The notes under the pieces were generated by a model that worked only from the letters and a program-made list of their open reading frames with translations, did no database searches and had not been told where the DNA came from. Of a DNA stretch of 19,263 nucleotides, positions 7,717 through 15,931 are shown piece after piece. The position numbers and the translations under genes are program-made. Positions within the stretch are counted from its first letter, which is position 1; every line of letters begins with the position of its first letter. The DNA comes from Micavibrio aeruginosavorus (GTDB taxonomy: Bacteria; Pseudomonadota; Alphaproteobacteria; Micavibrionales; Micavibrionaceae), in the NCBI GenBank assembly GCA_003241285.1, contig QFOT01000026.1, positions 1 through 19,263 on the forward strand, given 5' to 3'.

Positions 7717-8466
7717 TTAAGCTTTATCGCTGACGATGGTGAATTCGCCCTGACCTTGCATGACCTTGGCAAAATTGCCCTTCTCGCGGATCGAGAAAAC
7801 CATGACAGGAATTTTGTTCTCACGCGCCAAGGATACGGCAGTTGCATCCATGACTTTCAAATCCTTTGTCAGGATATCCATATAAGTCACATGATCGTAT
7901 TTTGTAGCAGACGGGTCCTTGAAAGGATCAGCCGTATAAATACCGTTGACTTTGGTTCCCTTGGCAATCAGATCGCAATTCATTTCCGATGCACGAAGAG
8001 ATGCGCCTGTATCAGATGTAAAGTAAGGATTGCCTGTACCGGCAGCAAAAATAACGACACGACCTTTTTCAAGGTGGCGCATGGCTTTACGGCGGATATA
8101 GGGTTCGCAAACCTGATCCATCTGGATCGCAGATTGAACGCGGGTTTTGATGCCGATTTTTTCCAACGCGTTTTGCAGGCAAAGCGCGTTGATTACGATA
8201 CCAAGCATACCCATATGGTCCGCCGTCGTGCGGTCCATACCTGATGACGCGCCGGACACGCCGCGGAAAATATTTCCTGCACCGACAACGATGCAAACCT
8301 GCACTCCCATATCGATGGCTTCTTTGACGTCATCCGCAATTCGGGCAACCGTGTCGGGATCAAGGCCGAATTCCTTAGAGCCCATCAAGGCTTCGCCGGA
8401 GATTTTTAAAAGAACGCGTTTATATTTTGGGACGGCTTCGGACTTGATGGCAGGTTGTGCAGACAT
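7717..8466 (-). CDS. pyrH: Uridylate (UMP) kinase (249 aa)
   Basis: A hexameric bacterial UMP kinase of the amino-acid kinase fold, making UDP from UMP and ATP. Signatures are YKRVLLKISGEALMG, VGAGNIFRG, GTGNPYFTSDTGASLRA and TKVNGIYTADPFKDP, and the end resembles E. coli PyrH. I place the start at ATG 8466 (MSAQPAIK) and not at ATG 8484 (MEEVLY). The former has GAGGT upstream, whereas the latter lacks a ribosome binding site and would lie almost at the transcription start of the candidate promoter at 8488-8516. The gene is separated from tsf by two hairpins, one a strong terminator, so it probably has its own transcription start. Confidence 0.96.
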   Translation of the reverse strand: MSAQPAIKSEAVPKYKRVLLKISGEALMGSKEFGLDPDTVARIADDVKEAIDMGVQVCIVVGAGNIFRGVSGASSGMDRTTADHMGMLGIVINALCLQNALEKIGIKTRVQSAIQMDQVCEPYIRRKAMRHLEKGRVVIFAAGTGNPYFTSDTGASLRASEMNCDLIAKGTKVNGIYTADPFKDPSATKYDHVTYMDILTKDLKVMDATAVSLARENKIPVMVFSIREKGNFAKVMQGQGEFTIVSDKA

Positions 8467-8487
8467 ATAAAGGACCTCTTCCATGTT

Positions 8488-8516
8488 ATTTTACTGGCAG
8501 GACAAATCCCGCGCAA
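8488..8516 (-). promoter_or_regulatory. Candidate pyrH promoter
   Basis: A TAAAAT -10-like box (8488-8493) lies 17 nt downstream of a poor -35 match, TTGCGC (8511-8516). It would start transcription about 15 nt before ATG 8466. The -35 overlaps the second hairpin (8505-8525). Proposed mainly because the strong terminator upstream demands a new start for pyrH; the sequence match alone is weak. Confidence 0.25.
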
Positions 8517-8525
8517 GGCGGGATT
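8505..8525 (-). other. Second hairpin between tsf and pyrH
   Basis: An 8-bp perfect inverted repeat, AATCCCGC (8505-8512) and GCGGGATT (8518-8525), encloses a 5-nt loop. It lies immediately downstream, in the transcribed direction, of the tsf terminator. It has no U-run after it, so it may be a backup terminator or 3'-end stabiliser, or it may act on the pyrH leader. Confidence 0.6.
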
Positions 8526-8529
8526 CAAT

Positions 8530-8555
8530 AAAAAGCCCCTTACTCAGGGGCTTTT
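8530..8555 (-). terminator. Intrinsic terminator after tsf
   Basis: The stem AAAAGCCCC (8531-8539) pairs with GGGGCTTTT (8547-8555) around a 7-nt loop. On the minus strand the stem runs into TTTTT (8534-8530). It begins 3 nt after the tsf stop. Its A/T flanks make it symmetric, but only minus-strand genes are near, so it ends the rpsB-tsf transcript. Confidence 0.85.
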
Positions 8556-8558
8556 AAA

Positions 8559-9494
8559 TTAAGCGTTGGCCGAGGCTTTCGTCGCCGCAACTTCCGCTGC
8601 AAAGTCGGTTTCTTCTTTTTCGATACCTTCACCGAGAACGTAGGATACGAAGCCAGTCAATTTAACTGGTGATCCTGCATCCTTGCCGGCTTTTTCAAGA
8701 AGAGCGGCAATCTTAGTCTCACCGTCCATGATAAATGTCTGCTCAAGCAGAACGATTTCTTCATAGTATTTGCGCATACGGCCCTCGAGCATTTTCTCGA
8801 TAATATCGTCAGGCTTGCCGGACGCCTTTGCTGTATCGCGGTGGATCGCTTTTTCACGCTCTACCGTCTTCGGGTCAAGGCTGGCGACATCCAAAGACTC
8901 AGGTTTTGCTGCGGCGATATGCATCGCTAGTTGCTTACCCAAAGCCTGAAGAGTTTCTTGTGAAGCCGTTGACTCAAGAGCCACGATCACGCCGATTTTG
9001 CCGAGATTTGGCGCAACGGCAGAGTGAACGTAAGTTGCAACGACACCGTCAGTAACAGACAGGCTCGTTGAACGGCGAAGGCTCATGTTTTCACCGATCT
9101 GAGCGATCAGATCCGTCAGCGTATCTTTTGTATTTTTGCCGGAGCCGTAAGCAGCTTCAGCAACAGCATCGATATCTTTTTCTTTAAGCGCGATTTGAGA
9201 CGCTTGCTTTACGAAGCCCTGGAAAATTTCATTGCGGGCAACGAAGTCAGTTTCGGAGTTCACTTCGATCAGGGAGGCTGATTTGCCATCTGCTGCGGAT
9301 GCAACGCCGATCAAACCTTCAGCCGCAACGCGACCGGATTTCTTTGCCGCTTTCGCAAGGCCTTTCTTGCGCAACCAGTCCATGGCGACTTCCATGTCAC
9401 CATTGTTTTCAACCAAAGCGTTTTTCGCGTCCATCATACCGGCGCCGCTTTTCTCGCGTAGTTCTTTTACCATCGCTGCTGTGATATCAGCCAT
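8559..9494 (-). CDS. tsf: Translation elongation factor Ts (311 aa)
   Basis: EF-Ts is the nucleotide exchange factor for EF-Tu. The N-terminal UBA-like domain (residues 1-45, with LREKSGAGMMDAKNAL and WLRKKGLAKA) and the TDFVARNE core motif (82-89) are plain. It is somewhat longer than E. coli EF-Ts (283), as in many alphaproteobacteria, with an alanine-rich tail. The start at 9494 has AAAGGA seven bases upstream. It follows rpsB, separated by a small hairpin, and is closed by an intrinsic terminator. Confidence 0.98.
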   Translation of the reverse strand: MADITAAMVKELREKSGAGMMDAKNALVENNGDMEVAMDWLRKKGLAKAAKKSGRVAAEGLIGVASAADGKSASLIEVNSETDFVARNEIFQGFVKQASQIALKEKDIDAVAEAAYGSGKNTKDTLTDLIAQIGENMSLRRSTSLSVTDGVVATYVHSAVAPNLGKIGVIVALESTASQETLQALGKQLAMHIAAAKPESLDVASLDPKTVEREKAIHRDTAKASGKPDDIIEKMLEGRMRKYYEEIVLLEQTFIMDGETKIAALLEKAGKDAGSPVKLTGFVSYVLGEGIEKEETDFAAEVAATKASANA

Positions 9495-9526
9495 TTTATA
9501 TTCCTTTTATTGAGAGTTTAGAAGGC

Positions 9527-9542
9527 CCCCGCTTTCGCGGGG
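9527..9542 (-). other. Hairpin between rpsB and tsf (possible attenuator)
   Basis: On the minus strand CCCCGC-GAAA-GCGGGG forms a 6-bp GC stem with a GNRA tetraloop, then GCCTTCT. The missing U-run suggests partial termination or RNA stability control between rpsB and tsf, not a full stop. Confidence 0.55.
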
Positions 9543-9551
9543 ACATGATAA

Positions 9552-10346
9552 TTAAGCGTTTGCTGCCGCTTTTACTTCAGCATCAGATTCATTTGCTGCT
9601 GGTGGCAATTCGACTTTAACATCGACTGCTGCGCCGGTATCTTTACCGGAGCGGGACATTTCTGCGCTGATACCGTCGAGGATCGCGGAAGAAACGAGAT
9701 CGCAGTAGATTTCGATAGCGCGCAAAGCGTCATCGTTACCTGGGATCGGGAAATCAACGTTGTCAGGGCTTGAATTGCTATCAAGGATCGCGATAACGGG
9801 AATACCAAGTTTCTTGGCTTCAAGAATGGCAAGATCTTCCTTGTTTGTGTCGATGACGAACAGAGCGTCAGGCTGACCGCCCATATCCTTGATCCCGCCG
9901 ATAGCGTTTTCAAGCTTTTCACGCTCGCGCATCATCATCAGGATTTCTTTTTTCTTATAGCCAGGCTTTTCCATGGAAAGGATAGTATCGAGCTCTTTCA
10001 AACGTGCGATCGAACCGGAAATAGTTTTCCAGTTGGTCAGCATGCCACCGAGCCAGCGGTGGTTGACGTAATATTGACCGCAGCGCTTAGCGGATTCTTT
10101 TACTTTTTCCTGAGCCTGACGCTTTGTACCGACGAACAGGATGCGGCCACGATTGGCAGCGACTTCGCGAACGGCCTGCAGAGCGGTTTCGAGCATCGGA
10201 ACTGTTTGTTGAAGGTCGAGGATGTGAACGCCATTACGCACGCCGAAGATAAATGGGCGCATTTTAGGGTTCCAGCGACGTGTGTGGTGACCAAAGTGAA
10301 CGCCTGCTTCAAGAAGTTGGCGCATAGAGAATTCTGGCATAGACAT
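9552..10346 (-). CDS. rpsB: 30S ribosomal protein S2 (264 aa)
   Basis: S2 binds the back of the 30S head-body junction late in assembly. The family opening FSMRQLLEAGVHFGHHTRRW, then RWNPKMRPFIFG and VNHRWLGGMLTNWKT, and PDALFVIDTNKE with IPVIAILDSNSSPD leave no doubt. The C-terminal 30 residues are an acidic, alanine-rich extension. The start at 10346 has AAGGA eight bases upstream. A promoter and a long leader precede the gene. In E. coli S2 represses its own rpsB-tsf operon through the leader; the leader here invites the same idea but that is inference. Confidence 0.98.
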   Translation of the reverse strand: MSMPEFSMRQLLEAGVHFGHHTRRWNPKMRPFIFGVRNGVHILDLQQTVPMLETALQAVREVAANRGRILFVGTKRQAQEKVKESAKRCGQYYVNHRWLGGMLTNWKTISGSIARLKELDTILSMEKPGYKKKEILMMMREREKLENAIGGIKDMGGQPDALFVIDTNKEDLAILEAKKLGIPVIAILDSNSSPDNVDFPIPGNDDALRAIEIYCDLVSSAILDGISAEMSRSGKDTGAAVDVKVELPPAANESDAEVKAAANA

Positions 10347-10465
10347 ATAAATATTCCTTTCGTCCGGTTGAGCCTCTACAGGATAATCGCCCTTTTTGGT
10401 TATTTGGGTGACCGGTCAGGCACTGGAAACTCTCGAATCCGGAACCTTGTCCTGTATGTGAATTT
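10347..10465 (-). promoter_or_regulatory. rpsB 5' leader, candidate S2-responsive element
   Basis: About 119 nt separate the predicted transcription start from the rpsB ATG. TACAGGA near the 5' end of the leader (plus-strand TCCTGTA, 10450-10456) can pair with TCCTGTA (plus-strand TACAGGA, 10377-10383). This would close a large domain about 25-30 nt ahead of the ribosome binding site. TCCGG and CCGGA segments inside offer an alternative pairing close to the AAGGA box. No open reading frame of note is present. Confidence 0.4.
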
Positions 10466-10471
10466 GAGTGG

Positions 10472-10501
10472 GTTATAGGGTGTTTTAAGGGTGAAAGTCA
10501 A
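10472..10501 (-). promoter_or_regulatory. Sigma70-type promoter for rpsB-tsf
   Basis: On the minus strand TTGACT (10496-10501) and TATAAC (10472-10477) each match the consensus at five of six positions, with an 18-nt spacer. It lies in the dnaE-rpsB gap and would start transcription near 10465. It is the best promoter match I see in the window and fits the need for high expression of S2 and EF-Ts. Confidence 0.7.
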
Positions 10502-10533
10502 GAAAGTTAATTGTATTATCACGGAAATTATAA

Positions 10534-13500
10534 TTATAGTTCTTGGACTCTTTTAATGCCCTTAGTCTGGAAAAGTATGTTTTTCGTATCAGGACTGACG
10601 GAATAAAGCCCCGGCAACCTGATCTGCACCTGCCTGCCCTGTGTCGTCAAAGTAACTAGCACTTTTGCCCCGCCTTTTTTTTCGTTATCGAGACGGGTTT
10701 TAAGAATATCGAGCGCTTCCGCTTTATCTACTGTAATTTCTATTTCACGGACTTTATCTGCCAGTGCCTCCTCAAGCGGTTTAATATCCTGAACCGTCAT
10801 CCGCAGGGCATCTTCGCGGATTTCAGCATCGACTGTCATGAGTAAGCCCTTGCCCTCTTCTAGATACTGGCGGGTTCTGGCAAGGGTTTCGGAGAACAGT
10901 GCAACTTCGTAAACCCCTGTGCTGTCCGACATAGTAAGGAACGCGAATTTATTACCGCTCTTAGCGGAGATTTTTTCGACCTTCTTAATAAGTACGCCCG
11001 CCATTTGCATCCGCGCAATCGGCTTACCCTGAAGATGGCCTTCTATCTCCGCGTAGGAAATCATGCCGAGGCGTTCAAGCTGCCGCGCTTTACTATCGAG
11101 CGGGTGTGCGGAGAGATAAAATCCGATGGCGTCAAATTCATGCGCCAGTTTATCGAGAGGTCCCCATTCAGGGATATCGGGCAGATGCTGCTGTGCCAGA
11201 TCGCTGGCAACCGTTTGCTCCATGGCGAACATGCTAGCTTGCGATGAATTACGTTCATTTGCCAAAGCTTGCGCGTAATGGATAAGCTTTTCTGCACCTT
11301 CGAATAATTGCGCTCGGCTCGGGTGAATGGATTCAAACGCGCCCGCCGCCGCCAGATTTTGAAATTGCTTTTTATTGATGTTCTTTGGGTCGATCCGTTT
11401 CAGGAAATCTTCCAGCGATTTATACGGGCCGTTTTTCTCGCGCTCGGCAATGATATTGGCAATCGCATTTTCGCCAACGCCTTTGATCGCGGCCAGAGCA
11501 TAACGCACCGCCTCACCTTCAACCGCAAATGTGACGAATGATTTATTGATGTCGGGCAGCAGGAGTTTCAGCTCCATACGATCCATCGCTTGACGGAAGA
11601 TTGCCAGCTTGTCCGTATTGCCCATATCGAGCGTCATCGACGCAGCAAAAAACTCCAGCGGGTGATTGGCTTTCAGCCATGCCGTTTGATAAGCGATCAG
11701 CGCATAAGCGGCGGCGTGAGATTTGTTAAAACCATAACCGGCGAACTTTTCGATCTGTTCAAAAATAATCTCGGCGCGTTCAGGTTTAACGTCTGAAAAT
11801 TTTCCTGCGCCTTCAACGAACAAGGCTTTCTGCGCGTCCATCTCGGCCTTGATTTTTTTACCCATGGCACGACGAAGCAAATCCGCACCGCCGAGCGTGT
11901 AGCCTGCGAGTAGCTGCGCGGCCTGCATGACCTGTTCCTGATAAACCATGATGCCGTAAGTTTCCTCCAGCATCGGCTGAAGTTTCGGGTGCAGGTAATC
12001 GGGTTCGGCCTTGCCGTCTTTAACGAGACAATATTGCGGAATATTATCCATCGGACCCGGGCGATAGAGCGAAACGAGCGCGATAATATCTTCCAGCCTG
12101 TCCGGGTGCATTTTACGCAGCGTGTCCCGCATGCCCGAGCTTTCAAGCTGGAACACGCCGGTACTTTCCGCACGCGCGATCATCTCATAAGACGGCGCGT
12201 CATCAATAGGGATTTGCAAAATCTCGACATCGACGCCTTTGTCTTTGATCAACTCCACCGCTTTTTGAATGACGGTCAGCGTTTTCAAGCCAAGAAAGTC
12301 GAATTTCACAAGGCCTGTTGATTCAACATATTTCATGTTGAATTGCGTTGCCGGAATGGAAGAGTTTGGATCGCGGTAAAGCGGCGACAACTCCTGCAGC
12401 GGCCTGTCACCGATAACGATACCAGCTGCGTGCGTAGAGGCATGGCGATACAGTCCTTCAAGCTGAAGCGCGATGGTCAGCAAACGGTCAACCGTATCAT
12501 CGTCGCGCATGGCGCGGAAATCTGCGTCATTTGCCAAAGCCTCCGCAAGCGTGACAGGATTTGCCGGATTGTTCGGAATCATTTTAGAAATACGGTCAAC
12601 CTGGCCATAGGGAATTTGCAAAACCCGCCCGACATCGCGCACGACCGCCCGGGCTTTCAATTGACCAAAGGTAATAATCTGCGCAACGCGGTCATAGCCG
12701 TAGCGTTGCTGTACATAGGCGATGACTTCATCTCGGCGGTCCTGACAAAAATCCACGTCGAAATCCGGCATGGATACACGCTCGGGATTGAGAAAACGCT
12801 CGAATAGAAGTCCAAATTTTAGCGGATCCAAATCCGTGATAGAGAGTGCCCATGCAACAACGGAACCTGCGCCCGATCCCCTGCCCGGCCCGACCGGAAT
12901 ATTGTGATCCTTCGCCCATTTGATGAAATCGGAAACGATCAGGAAGTAGCCGATAAAACCCATATTGATAATGGTGTTAAGCTCAAACTCAAGTCTCTCC
13001 TGATAAGGCTTGGCAACTTCTTTCTTTTCGGCTTCCGACATTTCCGGCGTAAAGACAAAATTTTCAAGACGGTATTTAAGCCCGGCTTCAGTCTGGAATT
13101 TTATCTCGTCCAGCTCGCTCCGCCCGCTATCGCTTTCGAATGGCGGCAGGATCGGCTTTACGGTTTTCAGGAAGAAATGGCAACGCTGCGCGATCATAAC
13201 CGTATTGGCAATCGCTTCCGGGATATCCTCGAAAAGATCGATCATCTCTTCGGCGGATTTAAAGTAATGCTCTTTCGTTACGCGGCGCCGGTTATCTTCG
13301 GTAACGTAACGCCCCTCGGCGATACAGAGCAGCGCATCATGCGCGTCATAAAAACTCTCATCAGGAAAATAACAATCATTGGTCGCGACCAGGGGAATGT
13401 CGAATTTATATGCCAGCTCAATGGCATCGCTCTCAATCATATCTTCGTCGCGCTGACCATGACGCTGCAGCTCCATATACAAACGGTCGCCGAAAATATT

Positions 13501-13962
13501 TTTGAGCTTTATTGCAAAATTTTCAGCCTCCTCAATACGGCGTCCAAGCAGAGCATGGCCGATCGGCCCTTTCAAGGCACCGGACAGACAGATCAATCCA
13601 TCCGCTCTTACTGAAAGATCTTCCCATTCAATAACAGGCTTGTGGCTGCCGTCGCCTTCAATATAGGCTTTGGATATAAGCGCGGAGAGGTTTTTGTATC
13701 CGGCTTCCGACTGCACCAATAAAGCAAGCTGGCAATCTTCCGTGCCGATATTTACCTGACAACCAAGAATTGGCTGAATGCCCGCTTTCGACGCTTCCAG
13801 AGAAAACTCCATTGCGCCGAATAAATTGGAGGTATCCGTAATCGCCACTGCAGGCATTTTAAGCTTATACGTCTTCTTAATCAGGTCTTTGACCTGCAAA
13901 GCGCCTTCCGCCAGTGAATAGGCGGAATGGACATGAAGATGTACGAATTGAGTGTCGGGCAT
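10534..13962 (-). CDS. dnaE: DNA polymerase III subunit alpha (1142 aa)
   Basis: The replicative polymerase subunit, DnaE1 class. The PHP domain opens with FVHLHVHSAYSL (H8, H10, H12); the next metal motif reads DTSN, without the histidine of proofreading-active PHP domains, so like E. coli it probably relies on a separate epsilon subunit. Palm catalytic aspartates are D400 and D402 in MPDFDVDF and D555 in KFDFLGLKTL. GPGRGSGAGSVVAW lies just before, and tandem HhH sequences occur near residues 830-920. QASMF at 908-912 matches the internal beta-clamp-binding motif. An OB fold begins near 985. Length is close to E. coli (1160). I see no good ribosome binding site before ATG 13962, but the start matches the family. 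It follows lolD by 51 nt and may share its transcript. Confidence 0.98.
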   Translation of the reverse strand: MPDTQFVHLHVHSAYSLAEGALQVKDLIKKTYKLKMPAVAITDTSNLFGAMEFSLEASKAGIQPILGCQVNIGTEDCQLALLVQSEAGYKNLSALISKAYIEGDGSHKPVIEWEDLSVRADGLICLSGALKGPIGHALLGRRIEEAENFAIKLKNIFGDRLYMELQRHGQRDEDMIESDAIELAYKFDIPLVATNDCYFPDESFYDAHDALLCIAEGRYVTEDNRRRVTKEHYFKSAEEMIDLFEDIPEAIANTVMIAQRCHFFLKTVKPILPPFESDSGRSELDEIKFQTEAGLKYRLENFVFTPEMSEAEKKEVAKPYQERLEFELNTIINMGFIGYFLIVSDFIKWAKDHNIPVGPGRGSGAGSVVAWALSITDLDPLKFGLLFERFLNPERVSMPDFDVDFCQDRRDEVIAYVQQRYGYDRVAQIITFGQLKARAVVRDVGRVLQIPYGQVDRISKMIPNNPANPVTLAEALANDADFRAMRDDDTVDRLLTIALQLEGLYRHASTHAAGIVIGDRPLQELSPLYRDPNSSIPATQFNMKYVESTGLVKFDFLGLKTLTVIQKAVELIKDKGVDVEILQIPIDDAPSYEMIARAESTGVFQLESSGMRDTLRKMHPDRLEDIIALVSLYRPGPMDNIPQYCLVKDGKAEPDYLHPKLQPMLEETYGIMVYQEQVMQAAQLLAGYTLGGADLLRRAMGKKIKAEMDAQKALFVEGAGKFSDVKPERAEIIFEQIEKFAGYGFNKSHAAAYALIAYQTAWLKANHPLEFFAASMTLDMGNTDKLAIFRQAMDRMELKLLLPDINKSFVTFAVEGEAVRYALAAIKGVGENAIANIIAEREKNGPYKSLEDFLKRIDPKNINKKQFQNLAAAGAFESIHPSRAQLFEGAEKLIHYAQALANERNSSQASMFAMEQTVASDLAQQHLPDIPEWGPLDKLAHEFDAIGFYLSAHPLDSKARQLERLGMISYAEIEGHLQGKPIARMQMAGVLIKKVEKISAKSGNKFAFLTMSDSTGVYEVALFSETLARTRQYLEEGKGLLMTVDAEIREDALRMTVQDIKPLEEALADKVREIEITVDKAEALDILKTRLDNEKKGGAKVLVTLTTQGRQVQIRLPGLYSVSPDTKNILFQTKGIKRVQEL

Positions 13963-14013
13963 GGAATGAGTTTAGAGAATTAAAAGCTGAAAGAGCAAGA
14001 AAAGAAAAAGCTT

Positions 14014-14694
14014 TTACAGGCTTTTCAGCTCTCCGCCCTTGATCTCCAGAATACGGTCCATGCGTTTGGCAAGTTCCATATTATGCGTCGCGATAATCGC
14101 GCCGATGCCTTTTTCGCGTGTGCGCTTGATCAGCATTTCAAACACTTCATCTGACGTTTTGGGATCAAGATTTCCGGTCGGCTCATCCGCCATAAGGATT
14201 TTAGGATCATTAGCGAGAGCACGCGCAATCGCCACGCGTTGCTGTTCCCCACCGGACAAACGCGCAGGGCGATGATTATAACGATGGGACAGCCCCATCT
14301 CATCGAGCATCTGCCGGCCTTTTTCTTCAGCTTCTTTCTTCGGCACTTCTTTGATCATTTGCGGAATAACCACATTTTCCAAAGCCGAGAATTCCGGCTG
14401 CAAATAGTGAAACTGGTAAACAAATCCCAGATAATTCCGGCGCAAACGGGTACGCTTGTCATCATTCAAATCCGAAACATCATGACCACTGACAAATATT
14501 TTTCCTGTTGTCGGCTTGTCTAGAAGGCCAATCATCTGCAGTAAAGTTGATTTACCCGCACCCGATGAACCGACAAGCGCAACAATCTCGCCGCTGTTAA
14601 TCTGCAGATTTATATCGTGCAAGATCCGCAGATCTTCATCGCCCTGATGATAGGTTTTACCAAGATTTTGCGTTTCAAGAAGAATTTTACTCAT
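14014..14694 (-). CDS. lolD: Lipoprotein-releasing ABC transporter ATPase (226 aa)
   Basis: LolD powers extraction of outer-membrane lipoproteins from the inner membrane to LolA. Walker A is GSSGAGKST (42-50), the Q-loop glutamine is in FVYQFHYLQPEFSALEN, the ABC signature is LSGGEQQRV (146-154), Walker B is ILMADEP (166-172), and the switch histidine is in IIATHNMELA. The QFHYLQPEF phrase is typical of the LolD branch as opposed to generic MacB-like ATPases. Its start lies inside the end of the permease gene (8-nt overlap), so the two are translationally coupled. Confidence 0.96.
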   Translation of the reverse strand: MSKILLETQNLGKTYHQGDEDLRILHDINLQINSGEIVALVGSSGAGKSTLLQMIGLLDKPTTGKIFVSGHDVSDLNDDKRTRLRRNYLGFVYQFHYLQPEFSALENVVIPQMIKEVPKKEAEEKGRQMLDEMGLSHRYNHRPARLSGGEQQRVAIARALANDPKILMADEPTGNLDPKTSDEVFEMLIKRTREKGIGAIIATHNMELAKRMDRILEIKGGELKSL

Positions 14695-15931
14695 ACCGAA
14701 GCGCCTCTACTGGATCGAGTTTTGCCGCGCGCCATGCCGGATATAAAGTCGCCGCAACGGAAATAACAATAGCCATCCCAACAATCACACTCACTTCATC
14801 CCATTTTACTTCCGCCGGAAGTTTCGAGAGAAAATAGATTTCCGCCGAAAATAATTCAGTATGGGTCATATTCTGAATCCACTGGCGAATGCTTTCGATG
14901 TTGACCGCAAATAACGTCCCCAAAATTGCCCCAGTTGCCGTGCCGCCAATGCCGACACTTGCCCCTGTCAGCATAAAGATTTTCATCATGCTGGAACGGT
15001 CCGCACCCATAGTCCGCATGATCGCGATATCCCTGCCTTTGTCTTTAACAAGCATAATCATCGACGAAATAATATTGAACGCCGCGACGACGATAATGAG
15101 CGTCAGTATCAGGAACATGACATTTCGTTCAACCTGAACCGCATTCATAAAACTGGCATTGGAGTCGCGCCAGTCATAAACCTCGGCACGGTCTTTAACG
15201 ATCAATTGCAATTTTTGTTTCAGGACATCAACCTCTTCAGGACTCTTGCCCATAACTTCCAGCATGGAAACCGTATCAGAAGGCAACTGGAAGAATGTCT
15301 GCGCAGTATCGAGCGGCATAAAAACATAGCCCGAGTTATATTCATGCATACCTACATCGAATACAGCCACGACTGTATAAGACAGGCTTCGCGGAATTGT
15401 ACCAAACGGGCCGCTGCGACCTTTCGGAGCCATTAACGTGATTTGCGAACCAACGCTTAAATTTAAACGCTCTGCCATTTTGACACCGACAGCAATGGCA
15501 TTGCCTTGAAAGTCTCGGATATTTCCTTTTTCAAAAGAATTCGCCAGTACAGGCTTCGTCTTCATATATTCCTGCGTAAAGCCACGCGCGATGGCGCCTG
15601 TCGCCTGACCGTTCGCCGTAATCAGAACCTGACTTTCAACCACCGGTGAAACGGATACAACGCCGCTCACCTGTTTGATATCCTGCTCGATCGGTTCATA
15701 CCCCATCAATGATCCGCCCGGCTGATAAACGCTCATGTGGCCATTTAAACCCAGGATACGCCCGATCAGTTCAGTGCGAAATCCATTCATGACCGACATG
15801 ACGATGATCAACGTCGCGACACCCAACATAATCCCCATAAAGGAAAATCCGGCGATTACCGACACAAAACCTTCGGCTTTGCGCGCACGCAAATAACGAA
15901 AAGCCATCATTCTTTCAAAAGGAGAAAACAT
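14687..15931 (-). CDS. lolC: Lipoprotein-releasing permease, LolC/LolE family (414 aa)
   Basis: The membrane partner of LolD. The N-terminus FERMMAFRYLRARKAEGFVS and the first membrane helix at about 22-46 ending in MSVMNGF are characteristic. A periplasmic domain of some 220 residues follows, then three C-terminal helices (from about residues 270, 320 and 373), ending YPAWRAAKLDPVEALRYE. Only one permease gene is present beside lolD. Single LolC/E hybrids (often called LolF) are common in alphaproteobacteria and are thought to work as homodimers; that this is so here is inference. The ATG shares one base with the proS stop (TGATG), and GGAG lies upstream. Confidence 0.94.
   Translation of the reverse strand: MFSPFERMMAFRYLRARKAEGFVSVIAGFSFMGIMLGVATLIIVMSVMNGFRTELIGRILGLNGHMSVYQPGGSLMGYEPIEQDIKQVSGVVSVSPVVESQVLITANGQATGAIARGFTQEYMKTKPVLANSFEKGNIRDFQGNAIAVGVKMAERLNLSVGSQITLMAPKGRSGPFGTIPRSLSYTVVAVFDVGMHEYNSGYVFMPLDTAQTFFQLPSDTVSMLEVMGKSPEEVDVLKQKLQLIVKDRAEVYDWRDSNASFMNAVQVERNVMFLILTLIIVVAAFNIISSMIMLVKDKGRDIAIMRTMGADRSSMMKIFMLTGASVGIGGTATGAILGTLFAVNIESIRQWIQNMTHTELFSAEIYFLSKLPAEVKWDEVSVIVGMAIVISVAATLYPAWRAAKLDPVEALRYE

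Noticed and set aside
8467..8484. Earlier pyrH start at 8484
   Set aside because: No ribosome binding site precedes it, and the six extra residues overlap the likely binding site of the start at 8466.
12904..13614. Plus-strand frame of 236 codons
   Set aside because: Antisense shadow of dnaE; the opposite strand holds conserved polymerase sequence throughout.
13963..14013. Possible terminator between lolD and dnaE
   Set aside because: The strand is T-rich and has an AAAAGCTTTT palindrome, but it lacks a loop and a GC stem, so no convincing hairpin forms.
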